A stretch of DNA of 64,000 nt from Streptomyces luteogriseus (lineage in GTDB: Bacteria > Actinomycetota > Actinomycetes > Streptomycetales > Streptomycetaceae), in contig NZ_JACHMS010000001.1 of the NCBI RefSeq assembly GCF_014205055.1, positions 434,001 through 498,000 on the forward strand, given 5' to 3'. Positions 24,800-33,383 of this stretch are shown piece by piece. Both the position numbers and the translations under genes were made by a program. The notes beneath the pieces were generated by a model. The model did not search any database. It was not told the DNA's origin and saw only the letters and a program-made list of their open reading frames with translations. Position 1 is the first letter of the stretch, and the number at the start of each line of letters is the position of its first letter.

Positions 24800-25963
24800 T
24801 CAGGAGGCCGGCGCCTGTTCCGTCGTGCCGCCGCCGGTGTCGCTCCCGGTGCCGCTCCCGGTGTTGTTGTCGGGCGGCGGCTGCTGGGTGTCGGACGACG
24901 GCGGTTCGTCCGTCGTCGGCCCCGAGGTGTCCGTGTCCGAGGTCGGCGGTTCGCTCGTGGGCGGTTGCGACGACGTCGAGTCGGTCGGTGCCGTGGGGGT
25001 GGTGACGCTCGCCGACGGGGAGGGCTTGTCGGGCTTCTTCGTCTTGTGGTCCTTGTCGCCGGTGTCCCCCGCCTCGCGCTTGAACCACTCGCCGTCGGGT
25101 TCGCACATCACGAATGCGTCGACGGGCTGCGGAGCGGGCGTCACCATGACGACGTTCGACGACTTGTACCCCGGCCATGCGGTACCGGTCGTCTTCGGCG
25201 CGCTCTGCTGGGCGACCGGCGGGGACAGCGGGTTGCCGCACGCGCAGCGCACCCGGGGCACGCCGCGGTCGTCGACGAGGGCGGCCGTGCCGGCCTGGAG
25301 GACGGCCTGATAGCTGGTGGCGGCGCCGTTCTTGTAGCCGTGGTTGGTGACGCGGGTGTCCATGCGCAGCTGCACGGGGGTGAGCGAACGCAGGTAGGCG
25401 GGGACCTCGGACGCCTGGATCCGGACGACCGAGGCGAACGCGCGCTGTTTGTCGGGCGCGTCCTCGAAGTACTTGATCTGCTTCTCCACGTCACAGCTGG
25501 CGACGCTGCGAGTGCCGCCGTACAGGCCGGGCGCGTCGCCGTTCACACCCCGCACGGCGTTCTGCGGGGCCGACTCGGCGGCCCCCGAGGGTGTGACCGG
25601 GGAGGCGGAGCTGTCCTCCTGCGCCGTCGACTCGGTGAACTCGTCCGGTCCCGTGTCGGCGGCGGGCTGGAGGAATACCTCGCCGCTGGACGTGCTGGTG
25701 CCGCCGTCGGAGGCACCGGTGCCGCCGTTGTCGGGCCGGGAGAGCACCACGGCCAGCACCACGGCGGCCACCACGGCGGTGGCGATGATCGCGACACGGG
25801 GAACGGACCCCCACCATGGCCGGCGGGGCTCCGGCTCCTTGCCGCCGCCTCCGCTCGGCGGCTCGGAGGGCGGCCCGCCGCCCGAGGGAGGCTGGGAAGG
25901 ACCCGACAGCGGGCCCGAGGGAGGTCCTGTGGGGCGGCCGGACGACGGCGGATCGACGCTCAC
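24800..25963 (-). CDS. DUF6777-type membrane-anchored protein
   Basis: The protein has 387 residues from a GTG with AGAAGAG upstream. A cytosolic Pro/Gly/Ser-rich tail (1-48) precedes one membrane helix (about 54-75). The extracytoplasmic part has a folded core at about 130-295 with Cys residues in VASCDVEKQIKYF, VRCACGNPL and FVMCEPDGEW, where disulfides are likely. A long Thr/Ser/Pro tail runs to the end. VEKQIKYFEDAP and AFASVVRIQASEVPAYLRSLTPVQLRMDTRVTNHGY are the recognisable blocks of this actinobacterial domain. Function unknown. Confidence 0.72.
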   Translation of the reverse strand: MSVDPPSSGRPTGPPSGPLSGPSQPPSGGGPPSEPPSGGGGKEPEPRRPWWGSVPRVAIIATAVVAAVVLAVVLSRPDNGGTGASDGGTSTSSGEVFLQPAADTGPDEFTESTAQEDSSASPVTPSGAAESAPQNAVRGVNGDAPGLYGGTRSVASCDVEKQIKYFEDAPDKQRAFASVVRIQASEVPAYLRSLTPVQLRMDTRVTNHGYKNGAATSYQAVLQAGTAALVDDRGVPRVRCACGNPLSPPVAQQSAPKTTGTAWPGYKSSNVVMVTPAPQPVDAFVMCEPDGEWFKREAGDTGDKDHKTKKPDKPSPSASVTTPTAPTDSTSSQPPTSEPPTSDTDTSGPTTDEPPSSDTQQPPPDNNTGSGTGSDTGGGTTEQAPAS

Positions 25964-26131
25964 GAGCTCTTCTCCCGCGTGGGTTCTCTGCGGCCTTCAC
26001 ACAGCCGGGACGATTGATACCGGTATATGCCGCTCTTTTTCACTACGAGTTCATTGTGTGCCCCGGTCCCGTACGCCCCGCAAGCCGACGCGGACGGACC
26101 TCTCCGGCGGGCGCCCGGCTCGCGGGCTGCT

Positions 26132-26143
26132 TAGCGTGGCACC
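26132..26143 (+). promoter_or_regulatory. TAGCGT -10 element for a leaderless transcript
   Basis: TAGCGT at 26132-26137 lies 6 nt before the GTG at 26144, and there is no ribosome-binding site. Confidence 0.5.
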
Positions 26144-27442
26144 GTGAGTTCGCGCACCCCCTCCGGCCAGGCACGTACCTCCGGCGAGCGGGCCTTCGCC
26201 CGGCACGGCTGGGTGCATGCCCTCGTCACGGTGCTCGGCGGGCTGCTCGCCATGGCGCTGGTGTCCGCCCTGGGTCTGTGGGCGGCCGGGGCCGCGGACC
26301 TTCCGGACGGTTCTTTCGCCCCGGTCGTGGCGGCCACCATGGTCACCGCCGTGGGCGGCACGGTGAAACTCGCCGGAGGCGCCGGCGACCTCGCCGAGAC
26401 GCGGGCCGGCCTGACGGTGATTCCCTTGTCCGTCACCCTCACCGGGGCGCTGGTGATCGCCTGGGGGTTCCTTCGTCCGCTGCGGCACCGCGCCGTGGCC
26501 GGAGCCACGGAACTGGCCGGCTGGGCCGGACGGGTGGCGGCCCTGTGGCTGCTCGCGCTGATCGGCCTGACGCTCGCCGCCCGCCACACGTTCGAGATCT
26601 CCCTCGGGGACGACACGCTCGGTGAGCTCGGCGACCTCTTCGGCGCCTCGCCGAGGATCGGGTTCACCACCGATGTGCCGCTGTCCGTGTTCGTCGGCGT
26701 GGTGTGGCTGGCCGGTGTGCTGGTGCTGGCGCTGCTGGTGTCACGCGGGGCCCCGCTGCCCGCGGGGCTGCTGCGCTTCCAGGCGTCGGTGCGGCCGGCC
26801 GCGTACGCGATGGTCGCGCTGCTGCTGGCCTGCGTGGTCATCGGTGTGCTCGTCGCCCTGATCGTCGCGGTGACCAAGGGGCACGCGCGGGAGACGTTCG
26901 CGGTGATCCTGCTGGGGATTCCCAACCTGGTGTGGCTGGCGCTGACCATCGGGCTCGGCGCCACGTGGAACGGCCGGGTGGAGGGGCCGTTCGGGCTGCC
27001 CATGCCGCATGTGCTCGACGAGGTGCTGCGCACCCCGGACGTCTCCGAGCTGAACCTGCGGACGCTCGCCGAGCACGACGGCCGGGTGTGGTGGCTGCTG
27101 GTCGTCGACGTCGTGCTGCTGCTCGCGGCCGCGTTCGTGATGGCGGCCCGGTCGCCGGCCCGGGTACGGGCCTGGCAGCACGCGGTGCACATGGCCGTCG
27201 CCCTCGCGCTCACGGTGTTCATGATCGGCCTCGTGGCGCGCATCTCCGCGCACTACGGCCTGTCCGTGCTCGGTATCGGTGATCTGGGCGGCGGTCTCGG
27301 GGGCGAGCTGTTCCTGAGGCCCAAGCTGTGGGGGGCCGTCGGTCTGGCCATCCCCTGGGGGCTGGTGACCGGGTTCGCCGGGGCGCTGCTGGCGCGGCAT
27401 GTGCGTCGGCGCGGCGAGGTGCGTCCCGACGGCGAGGGCTGA
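26144..27442 (+). CDS. Streptophobe-family polytopic membrane protein
   Basis: The protein has 432 residues with about nine to ten hydrophobic helices (first at about 25-48, last at about 395-418). It resembles the Streptomyces-specific 'streptophobe' proteins, which often accompany serine/threonine kinase or FHA genes. The convergent kinase operon here fits that pattern, but no direct link is shown. Function unknown. Confidence 0.7.
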   Translation: MSSRTPSGQARTSGERAFARHGWVHALVTVLGGLLAMALVSALGLWAAGAADLPDGSFAPVVAATMVTAVGGTVKLAGGAGDLAETRAGLTVIPLSVTLTGALVIAWGFLRPLRHRAVAGATELAGWAGRVAALWLLALIGLTLAARHTFEISLGDDTLGELGDLFGASPRIGFTTDVPLSVFVGVVWLAGVLVLALLVSRGAPLPAGLLRFQASVRPAAYAMVALLLACVVIGVLVALIVAVTKGHARETFAVILLGIPNLVWLALTIGLGATWNGRVEGPFGLPMPHVLDEVLRTPDVSELNLRTLAEHDGRVWWLLVVDVVLLLAAAFVMAARSPARVRAWQHAVHMAVALALTVFMIGLVARISAHYGLSVLGIGDLGGGLGGELFLRPKLWGAVGLAIPWGLVTGFAGALLARHVRRRGEVRPDGEG

Positions 27443-27466
27443 CGCCCCGCTTCTTCGGACGCGGTA

Positions 27467-28462
27467 CTACATCCGCTGCACGAAGACCGGTTCCGCCCAG
27501 CGCGGTGGCGGCTTGGGCCGCTCCTCCCCCGTGCCCTGCGGTGTCCGGTCCACCCGCGTGGGCGTCCTCGTGCCCCCGGCCACGCCGCCGGTGGTCGCGG
27601 CGCGCAGTGCGGCGACGAAGGCGAGGCAGGAGGGGTAACGGTCGTCGGGGCTCTTGGCGAGGGCCTGGGCGAAGACGGGGTCGACCCGCGGATCGAGGTC
27701 GGGCCGTTCCTCGGTCAGCGGCGGCGGTTCGTCGTACTGATGGGCCCAGAGCAGGGCCATGTCGTCGTCGCGGATGAAGGGCGGATGGCCGGCCAGGGTC
27801 TCGAAGACGACGCAGCCGAAGCCGTACACGTCGCAGCGGGCGTCGACCGGTTTGCCGGAGATCTGCTCGGGGGCGACGTAGTCCAGCGTGCCGACGAACT
27901 GGCCGACCGTGGTGAAGCCGGTCAGGGACAACGACTTCTTCGTCAGGCCGAAGTCGGTCAGGTAGACGTGCTCGGGGTGGTCGCTGTCGGTGCCCCGGGA
28001 CACCAGGATGTTGCCGGGCTTGACGTCCCGGTGGACCAGTCCGTTGTCGTGGGCCGCGTCGAGCGCGGAGGCGAGCTGGGCGGCGACGCGCAGGGCGGTG
28101 ACGATCGGCATCGGGCCCTCGCGGTCAAGGACGTGCCGCAGGTCGCTGCCGGCGACGTACCGCATGGCGATGTACAGCACGCCGTCCGTCTCACCGGCCT
28201 CGAACACCGGCACGATGTGCGGGTGGTCGATCGCCGCGGCGGCCCGTGACTCGTGGGTGAAGCGGCGGCGGAAGGTGTCGTTGCGGGCGAGTTCCGGGGC
28301 GAGCAGCTTCAGGGCGACGGTGCGTTCCAGGCGCAGGTCCCGGGCCCGGTAGACGACGGCCATGCCGCCGCGTCCGATCTCCTGCTCGATCCGGTACCCG
28401 GCGATCTGCTGCCCGACCAGCTCGGAGGGCCGCCCGGAGAACAGGCTCGTCTCGCGGTTCAA
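27467..28462 (-). CDS. Cytosolic Hanks-type Ser/Thr protein kinase
   Basis: The protein has 331 residues. The TTG start overlaps the previous stop in TTGA, indicating coupled translation. All catalytic elements are present: glycine loop IGRGGMAVVY, Lys52 in VALKLL, HRD at 144-146 in VHRDVKPGN, DFG at 170-172, and an activation loop with several Ser/Thr (KKSLSLTGFTTVGQ) before APEQ. There is no membrane helix, unusual for STPKs of this length in actinobacteria. The C-terminal tail contains TPTRVDRTP, a variant of the motif repeated 16 times in the neighbouring protein. It is the third gene of the FHA-ABC operon, so those products are likely substrates. Confidence 0.9.
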   Translation of the reverse strand: MNRETSLFSGRPSELVGQQIAGYRIEQEIGRGGMAVVYRARDLRLERTVALKLLAPELARNDTFRRRFTHESRAAAAIDHPHIVPVFEAGETDGVLYIAMRYVAGSDLRHVLDREGPMPIVTALRVAAQLASALDAAHDNGLVHRDVKPGNILVSRGTDSDHPEHVYLTDFGLTKKSLSLTGFTTVGQFVGTLDYVAPEQISGKPVDARCDVYGFGCVVFETLAGHPPFIRDDDMALLWAHQYDEPPPLTEERPDLDPRVDPVFAQALAKSPDDRYPSCLAFVAALRAATTGGVAGGTRTPTRVDRTPQGTGEERPKPPPRWAEPVFVQRM

Positions 28463-29823
28463 CGGCCGTCACCCTCGGGCGGGACGACCCGGGTGGGCGA
28501 CGCCCCGGCCGGACGATCCGCCTCACCCTCGGCCGTGCCGTCCCGCTCCTCGGGGGAATCGACGCGCGTGGGCTCGGGGACGTCAGCGGACACGACCCTC
28601 GTCGGTTGGTGGGCGTCGGCGGGCACGACGCGCGTGGGATCGGCTGCGTCGGGAGTCACTGCCCTCGCCGGTTCGGCGGCACCGGGAGTCACGACGCGCG
28701 TGGGCTCAGGGGCGTCGGGAGTCACGACACGTGTGGGCTCAGGAGCCTCGGGCGCCACCACACGTGTGGGCTCAGGAACCTCGGGCGCCACCACACGTGT
28801 GGGCTCAGGAACCTCGGGCGCCACGACACGTGTGGGCTCAGGAGCCTCGGGCGCCACCACACGTGTGGGCTCAGGAGCCTCGGGCGCCACCACTCGTGTG
28901 GGCTCAGGAGCGTCGGGGGGCGCGGCCCGTTCGGGTTGGGGGCTGTCCGGAGAGACCACCCGAGTCGGCTCCGGAACATCCGACGGGACACCACCCCTCG
29001 ACCCGCGGCCCTCCGGAGACACCACCCGAGTCGGCTCCGGAGCTCCCGAAGTCACCACCCGGGTCGGCTCCGGAGCGGCAGGCAGAACGCCCTCCGGCTC
29101 GGGCGCCTCGGGTGGGGACACCCCCGACGGTTCCGGTGCCTCCGGCGGGGCCACCCCCGTCGGAGGCACCTCCGGTGGCGCCACCCGCGTCGGACCGGCC
29201 GGTGCACTCCGGGCGGGTGGGGGCGTGTCGGCGGTGTGGGGTGCCTCCGGGGTGCGGGGCGTCTCGTCGGGGCCCTCGGGCGGCACCACTCGCGTGGGCG
29301 GGTGCACGGGCGATCGGGCCGGGTGCGACTCCGGTTCGGCGGCCGGCGTCTCGTCCGTCGCGTACGTGGTCGTCCGGCTGCCGTCGGCGTACACCCAGTG
29401 ACCATGGGCGGAGTCGTAGAGCCACACGGACTCGCCGTCGATGACGACACCGATCCGCATGCCGTGGGTGCGGGTACGGAAGGACTCCCGGTCGAGGCCA
29501 CCCGCGAGGTCCTCCACCGCGGAGCGGTAGCGCGCCAGGGCTTCCTGCGCCCGCCCCAGCAGCGGCCGCGGATCGGCGGCGCGGGTGAGGGGCCCGTCCG
29601 CGGCAGGCGGATCCAGCGGTACGGCGACCAGGCGGCGGCCGTCGACCCAGGCCGACCAGCCGTTGAAGCACAGCACATGCCCCCAGTCGCCCTGCCGCTC
29701 CAGAAGCTGCACCGGCAGCAGGGGGTCGAGGTCCACGGTGGGCCGGGCCGGGTCGGGGGCCTCCCAGGCGGGCATCCCGTGCTGCGGGACGACGTGCGTG
29801 GGCCGGAAGCCGGGGGTCGTCAT
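28459..29823 (-). CDS. PTRVV-repeat protein, candidate multivalent phospho-threonine scaffold
   Basis: The protein has 454 residues with no signal peptide or membrane helix. Residues 30-70 form a small SH3-like beta module (PVQLLERQGDWGHVLCFNGWSAWVDG). A helix at about 85-110 and a second beta segment (121-150, with VWLYDSAHGHWVYADG) follow. From residue 176 the chain is disordered and carries 16 PTRV motifs (14 PTRVV, one PTRVA, one PTRVD), mostly in an 11-residue period PEPTRVVAPEA. FHA domains favour pThr with Ile/Leu/Val/Asp at +3, and here +3 is Val. The gene lies 9 nt after the double-FHA ABC transporter gene and overlaps the kinase gene by 4 nt. No named family; the scaffold role is inference. 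Confidence 0.85.
   Translation of the reverse strand: MTTPGFRPTHVVPQHGMPAWEAPDPARPTVDLDPLLPVQLLERQGDWGHVLCFNGWSAWVDGRRLVAVPLDPPAADGPLTRAADPRPLLGRAQEALARYRSAVEDLAGGLDRESFRTRTHGMRIGVVIDGESVWLYDSAHGHWVYADGSRTTTYATDETPAAEPESHPARSPVHPPTRVVPPEGPDETPRTPEAPHTADTPPPARSAPAGPTRVAPPEVPPTGVAPPEAPEPSGVSPPEAPEPEGVLPAAPEPTRVVTSGAPEPTRVVSPEGRGSRGGVPSDVPEPTRVVSPDSPQPERAAPPDAPEPTRVVAPEAPEPTRVVAPEAPEPTRVVAPEVPEPTRVVAPEVPEPTRVVAPEAPEPTRVVTPDAPEPTRVVTPGAAEPARAVTPDAADPTRVVPADAHQPTRVVSADVPEPTRVDSPEERDGTAEGEADRPAGASPTRVVPPEGDGR
28702..28932. repeat. Seven tandem 33-bp units (coding minisatellite)
   Basis: Units start at 28702, 28735, 28768, 28801, 28834, 28867 and 28900, each opening GGGCTCAGG. The units at 28735 and 28834 are identical, and 28768 and 28801 differ by one base. 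Each encodes one 11-residue PEPTRVVxPxx repeat on the minus strand. More degenerate copies continue on both sides. The near-identity at DNA level indicates recent expansion by slippage or unequal recombination. Confidence 0.93.
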
Positions 29824-29832
29824 CGGCGCTCC

Positions 29833-32172
29833 CTACTTCCGCATGACGGCCGGTTCGTGGCGGCGCAGCATGCGGGACACCAGGAACCCGAAGAGCACCG
29901 ACAGCACGACCAGCATCCCCACGTCCAGCAGCCACGTGCCCGCCGAGTGCTCGAACAGCGGGTCCTTCGTCAGGTCGTCGGGCACGATCCGGCCCAGACC
30001 GACCGTGCCGGCCATCGCGGCCAGCGCCCAGCGCGCCGGCACCAGCCAGCCCAGCTGCTCGAGTCCGGGGGTGTCGGCCAGCTTCAGCAGGGCTCCGCAG
30101 AACACGACCTGGACGATGGCGATGAGCACCAGCAGCGGCATCGTCACCTCTTCCTTGCGCACCACCGCCGAGACGAGCAGGCCGAGCATCATCGCCGTGA
30201 ACGCGAGCAGGGCGACGGCGACCGTGATCTCCACCAGCGGCGGCATCAGCACACCTTCGCCGCCCGGTGCGTTGAGGTCCACGCCGAACAGGGCGACCAG
30301 GGTCAGCACCACCGCCTGGAGCACGGAGATGACGCCCAGGACGATGACCTTGGACATCAGGTACGCCGATCTGGACAGGCCCACCGCCCGTTCCCGCTGG
30401 TAGATCACACGTTCCTTGACGAGTTCGCGGACGGCGTTGGCGGCCCCGGTGAGCACCGCGCCGACGCACAGGATGAGCAGCGCGTTCAACGCCGTGTCCT
30501 GCGTCAGCTTGCCGCCCGCCAGGGCGCGGGCCATCGCGCCCATCACGAACGGCAGGGCGATCATGATGATCAGGAAGGTGCGGTCGGCGCTGAGCGCGGC
30601 CGCGTAACGGCGCACCAGCGTGCCGAGTTGGGCCCCCCGGCTGCGCGGCCGGGGCGGGGCGCTGATGACGACGGGCTCGGACCGCGGCTGCCGGGGCTGC
30701 GCGGAGGCGTCGGTCACGTACCGGCCGTGGAAGGGCGAGGCGAGGTACTCCCCCGCCCAGTCCCGATCGGTGTCCCGGTCGAAGGCCTCGAAGGCCTCCG
30801 GCCACTCCTCGAAGCCGAAGAACGCCAGGGCTTCCTCGGGCGGCCCGTAGTAGGCGATCTTCCCGCCGGGCGCCAGCACGAGGAGCCGGTCGCACACGTC
30901 GAGGCTGAGCACGCTGTGGGTGACGACGATGACGGTGCGGCCGTCGTCGGCGAGGCCGCGCAGCATGTGCATCACCGAGCGGTCCATGCCGGGGTCGAGG
31001 CCGGACGTCGGCTCGTCGAGGAACAGCAGCGACGGCTTGGTCAGCAGCTCCAGCGCCACGCTGACGCGCTTGCGCTGGCCGCCCGACAGGCTGTGCACGT
31101 GCTGGTCCGCGCGCTGTTCCAGGCCCAGTTCGCGGATGACCTCGTCGACCCGGGCGAGCCGCTCGGCCTTGGCCGTGTCCTGCGGGAAGCGCAGTTCGGC
31201 GGCGTAGGAGAGGGCTTTGCGGACGGTCAGCTGCGCGTGCAGGATGTCGTCCTGCGGGACCAGGCCGATGCGCTGGCGCAGTTCGGCGTAGTCGCGGTAG
31301 AGGTCGCGGCCGTCGTAGAGGACGGTGCCGTTGTTGGCGGGCCGCTGGCCGGTGAGGGCGTTGAGGAGCGTGGACTTGCCGGCGCCGCTCGGGCCGACGA
31401 CGGCGAGCAGGCATTTCTCCCCCACCGGGAACGACACGTGGTCGAGGAGCGTCTTGCGGCCGCGGTCGACGGAGACGGCGAGGTCCTGTACGTCGAGGGA
31501 GACCTCACCGGTGTCGACATACTCCTGGAGTTGGTCGCCGACGAGGCAGAACGCCGAGTGGCCGATGCCGACGATGTCGCCCTGGCCGACCGGGGCCCTG
31601 GTGACGGGGCTGCCGTTGAGGTAGGTGCCGTTGTGGCTGCCCACGTCGATGATCTCGTAGGTTCCGTCGGCCAGGGCGCGCAGTTCGGCGTGCCGCCGGG
31701 AGACCTGGAGGTCGTCGATGACGAGGTCGTTGTCGGTCGCGCGGCCGATGCGGACGGTGCGGGTGGGCAGCGGCCTTACGGTCGTGGGCTGCCGGTAGGT
31801 GCCGGTGTGGGCCGGCATGGAGACGGCGGAGGGGCGTTCCGGGGTACGGCGGACGGGGGCGGGGCGGCCCGTGAGGGTCATGCGCGGTCCGTCGGCCGGA
31901 TTGCCGAAGCGGATGACGCTGCCGGGTCCGACGTCCCACTCGTGGATGCGCCGGCCGTCGGCGTAGGTGCCGTTGGTGCTGTCCTCGTCCTCGATGGTCC
32001 AGTGACCGTCCTCGGGTTTCAGCACCGCGTGGTGCCAGGAGACCCGGTCGTCGTCGATGACGATCTCGCACATCGGGTCGCGCCCCACGTGGTAGTCGCG
32101 TCCCGGAATCATCACGGTGGTGCCGGTCTCTGTCTCCAGCACGAGCTCTGGTGCTACCGAGGGTTGCGCCAT
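29833..32172 (-). CDS. Double-FHA ABC transporter (Rv1747-like)
   Basis: The protein has 779 residues. FHA1 (about 27-92) has VGRDPM, SWHHAV and STNGTY. A Thr/Pro-rich linker (105-138) holds several TP and PTR sites. FHA2 (139-205) has IGRATDNDL, SRRHAEL and SHNGTYLNG. The ABCG-type ATPase follows, with Walker A GPSGAGKST (260-268), signature LSGGQRKR (362-369) and Walker B SLLFLDEP (381-388). Six membrane helices lie between about 520 and 770. The domain order equals mycobacterial Rv1747, a half-transporter phosphorylated by PknF and self-regulated through its FHA domains. TAGAAT 7 nt before the ATG suggests a leaderless mRNA. Exported substrate unknown. Confidence 0.92.
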   Translation of the reverse strand: MAQPSVAPELVLETETGTTVMIPGRDYHVGRDPMCEIVIDDDRVSWHHAVLKPEDGHWTIEDEDSTNGTYADGRRIHEWDVGPGSVIRFGNPADGPRMTLTGRPAPVRRTPERPSAVSMPAHTGTYRQPTTVRPLPTRTVRIGRATDNDLVIDDLQVSRRHAELRALADGTYEIIDVGSHNGTYLNGSPVTRAPVGQGDIVGIGHSAFCLVGDQLQEYVDTGEVSLDVQDLAVSVDRGRKTLLDHVSFPVGEKCLLAVVGPSGAGKSTLLNALTGQRPANNGTVLYDGRDLYRDYAELRQRIGLVPQDDILHAQLTVRKALSYAAELRFPQDTAKAERLARVDEVIRELGLEQRADQHVHSLSGGQRKRVSVALELLTKPSLLFLDEPTSGLDPGMDRSVMHMLRGLADDGRTVIVVTHSVLSLDVCDRLLVLAPGGKIAYYGPPEEALAFFGFEEWPEAFEAFDRDTDRDWAGEYLASPFHGRYVTDASAQPRQPRSEPVVISAPPRPRSRGAQLGTLVRRYAAALSADRTFLIIMIALPFVMGAMARALAGGKLTQDTALNALLILCVGAVLTGAANAVRELVKERVIYQRERAVGLSRSAYLMSKVIVLGVISVLQAVVLTLVALFGVDLNAPGGEGVLMPPLVEITVAVALLAFTAMMLGLLVSAVVRKEEVTMPLLVLIAIVQVVFCGALLKLADTPGLEQLGWLVPARWALAAMAGTVGLGRIVPDDLTKDPLFEHSAGTWLLDVGMLVVLSVLFGFLVSRMLRRHEPAVMRK

Positions 32173-32179
32173 GGTCAAG

Positions 32180-32185
32180 ATTCTA
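32180..32185 (-). promoter_or_regulatory. TAGAAT -10 element of the FHA-ABC operon
   Basis: On the minus strand TAGAAT precedes the ATG at 32172 by 7 nt (CTTGACC). There is no ribosome-binding site, so this is a probable leaderless promoter serving the three-gene operon. Confidence 0.45.
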
Positions 32186-32263
32186 CCGATTTGCCCCGTT
32201 GTGCGCCTGGGCGGGCGAGGCGATGAGCGGGTCAGGCGGTCAGCGGGTCGGCGACTCGGCAGG

Positions 32264-32674
32264 TCAGCCGACGGTGATGCCGACGAAGGGAGCGGCGCGC
32301 TGCATCCGGAGGGCGTCCACGGACTCGGCGAGCAGTTCGTATTCGGTGGTGTCGTCACTGGTGGCGATGCGTACCAGCCGTCCGGCCGCCAACTCCTCGG
32401 CGACCCGCTCCTGCTGGGCGGGATCGGCGCACCAGGCGCGCAGCAGCCCGGGCACGTCGGGCGCGGTGTGGGCGACCGGCACGAGCGCGCCCGGCGGTAA
32501 GTGCTCGGCGTCGGGCTGGGGATCGAGACGCTGGGCGATCCAGGAGGCCCGGTCACGTAACCACCAGAGGGCGAGGGCGAGGGTGGGCGCCCGGTAGGTT
32601 CCGAGGGGCACTCCGATACGGCGGCCGTCGCAGACTCCGTACGCCGTGACGTGGCACAGAAACTCGTCGTGCAC
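32264..32674 (-). CDS. Small hypothetical protein with two TTA codons
   Basis: The protein has 136 residues from a GTG preceded by GGGAGGG at about 5 nt. It opens VHDEFLCHVTAYGVCDGRRIGVPLGTYRAP and contains WWLRDRASW. It looks folded, but I recognise no family. Codons 39 and 59 are both TTA (32558-32560, 32498-32500); two in so short a gene is exceptional and implies tight bldA dependence. It lies 91 bp upstream of the FHA-ABC gene on the same strand and could be co-transcribed or could gate expression of the operon. Confidence 0.7.
   Translation of the reverse strand: MHDEFLCHVTAYGVCDGRRIGVPLGTYRAPTLALALWWLRDRASWIAQRLDPQPDAEHLPPGALVPVAHTAPDVPGLLRAWCADPAQQERVAEELAAGRLVRIATSDDTTEYELLAESVDALRMQRAAPFVGITVG
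32498..32560 (-). promoter_or_regulatory. Two TTA codons within 63 nt
   Basis: TTA at 32558-32560 (codon 39) and 32498-32500 (codon 59) are both in frame. They are expected to stall translation in cells without charged bldA tRNA. Confidence 0.8.
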
Positions 32675-32985
32675 GTGACCCTCCCCCGTCGCCCTGCCCG
32701 TCCGCCGGCCCGGCTTCGCTTCCACATACGGCTCGCGTGCTGTGCGTGAGGGCGCCGTCGCTCGATGTGAAAAGCGCTCTCGCAGGTCAGTATGTTCACT
32801 ACTGAATCACTGTCACCACGACTTTCCGGCCACTCTCCTGGCATATTCACCCGCCGAGTTGGCCGAAATCCGGCGAGGGGCCGCAACGGCTCATGACTCC
32901 GGAGGTGATCGACGCTCCCGGCCGGTGCGGGCAAGGTGGTCACACCGAGTTCACCGCGAGGGGAGTACGGGCCCTGACCAGCAGA
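32675..32985. other. Intergenic region
   Basis: About 310 bp precede the hypothetical gene. The relatively AT-rich stretch 32785-32815 (CAGTATGTTCACTACTGAATCAC) is the most promoter-like part. No intact gene is visible. Confidence 0.35.
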
Positions 32986-32989
32986 TACG

Positions 32990-33308
32990 ACGTCCTGGAA
33001 GCTGATCACCCATGCCCGCTCCCCCACCGTCACGACGCCGCCGTCGCCCGCTGCTTCGAGCCGACGCCGGTGGTCACGAGGGGATCGCCGCCGTGATCGC
33101 GGCGGCCCGGGAACGGTTTCCGGGGTTCGAGTTCCGGCTCACCGGTGCCGTCGACGGGCACCACGGCATCGCCCGCCTCTCGTGGGAACCGGTGAGCACC
33201 GCCGACGGCTCGGCTCCCGTCGCCGGGTCGGATGTGATCACCCTGGACGGGCACGGGCGGATCAGGTCCGTGCTCGGGTTCCTGGACCGGGTGCCCGCCG
33301 TAGCGTGA
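32990..33308 (+). pseudogene. Frameshifted SnoaL/NTF2-like protein remnant
   Basis: The last 77 residues of a frame ending at 33308 read like the C-terminal half of a SnoaL-like protein: GHEGIAAVIAAARERFPGFEFRLTGAVDGHHGIARLSWE, then VITLDGHGRIRSVLGFLD. The matching N-terminal piece (AAVARCFEPTPVV) is in the neighbouring frame just upstream, so a frameshift near 33065-33090 has split the gene. A 98-residue ORF from ATG 33012 or thereabouts exists, but its first 20 residues are Arg/Pro shadow. Confidence 0.5.
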
Positions 33309-33383
33309 GGCCGGCGTCGCGATGAGTTCTCCGGCGTCCGGCGGTCTGCACGAGGGAGAGGCCACCGAGCACCGGAGGGCGTC

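Noticed and set aside
24779..26017. A 412-codon plus-strand frame opposite the DUF6777 gene
   Set aside because: Arg/Gly-rich shadow; the minus strand has a proper start, membrane helix and Cys-containing domain.
28702..28932. Tandem repeats considered as a CRISPR array
   Set aside because: There are no unique spacers. The 33-bp units are contiguous, in frame and encode an amino-acid repeat; no cas genes are present.
28606..32226. A 1206-codon open frame on the plus strand opposite the FHA-ABC/repeat/kinase operon
   Set aside because: It is an antisense shadow of GC-rich genes. Its sequence is His/Arg/Gly-rich without domains, and the opposite strand encodes three well-recognised or well-spaced proteins.
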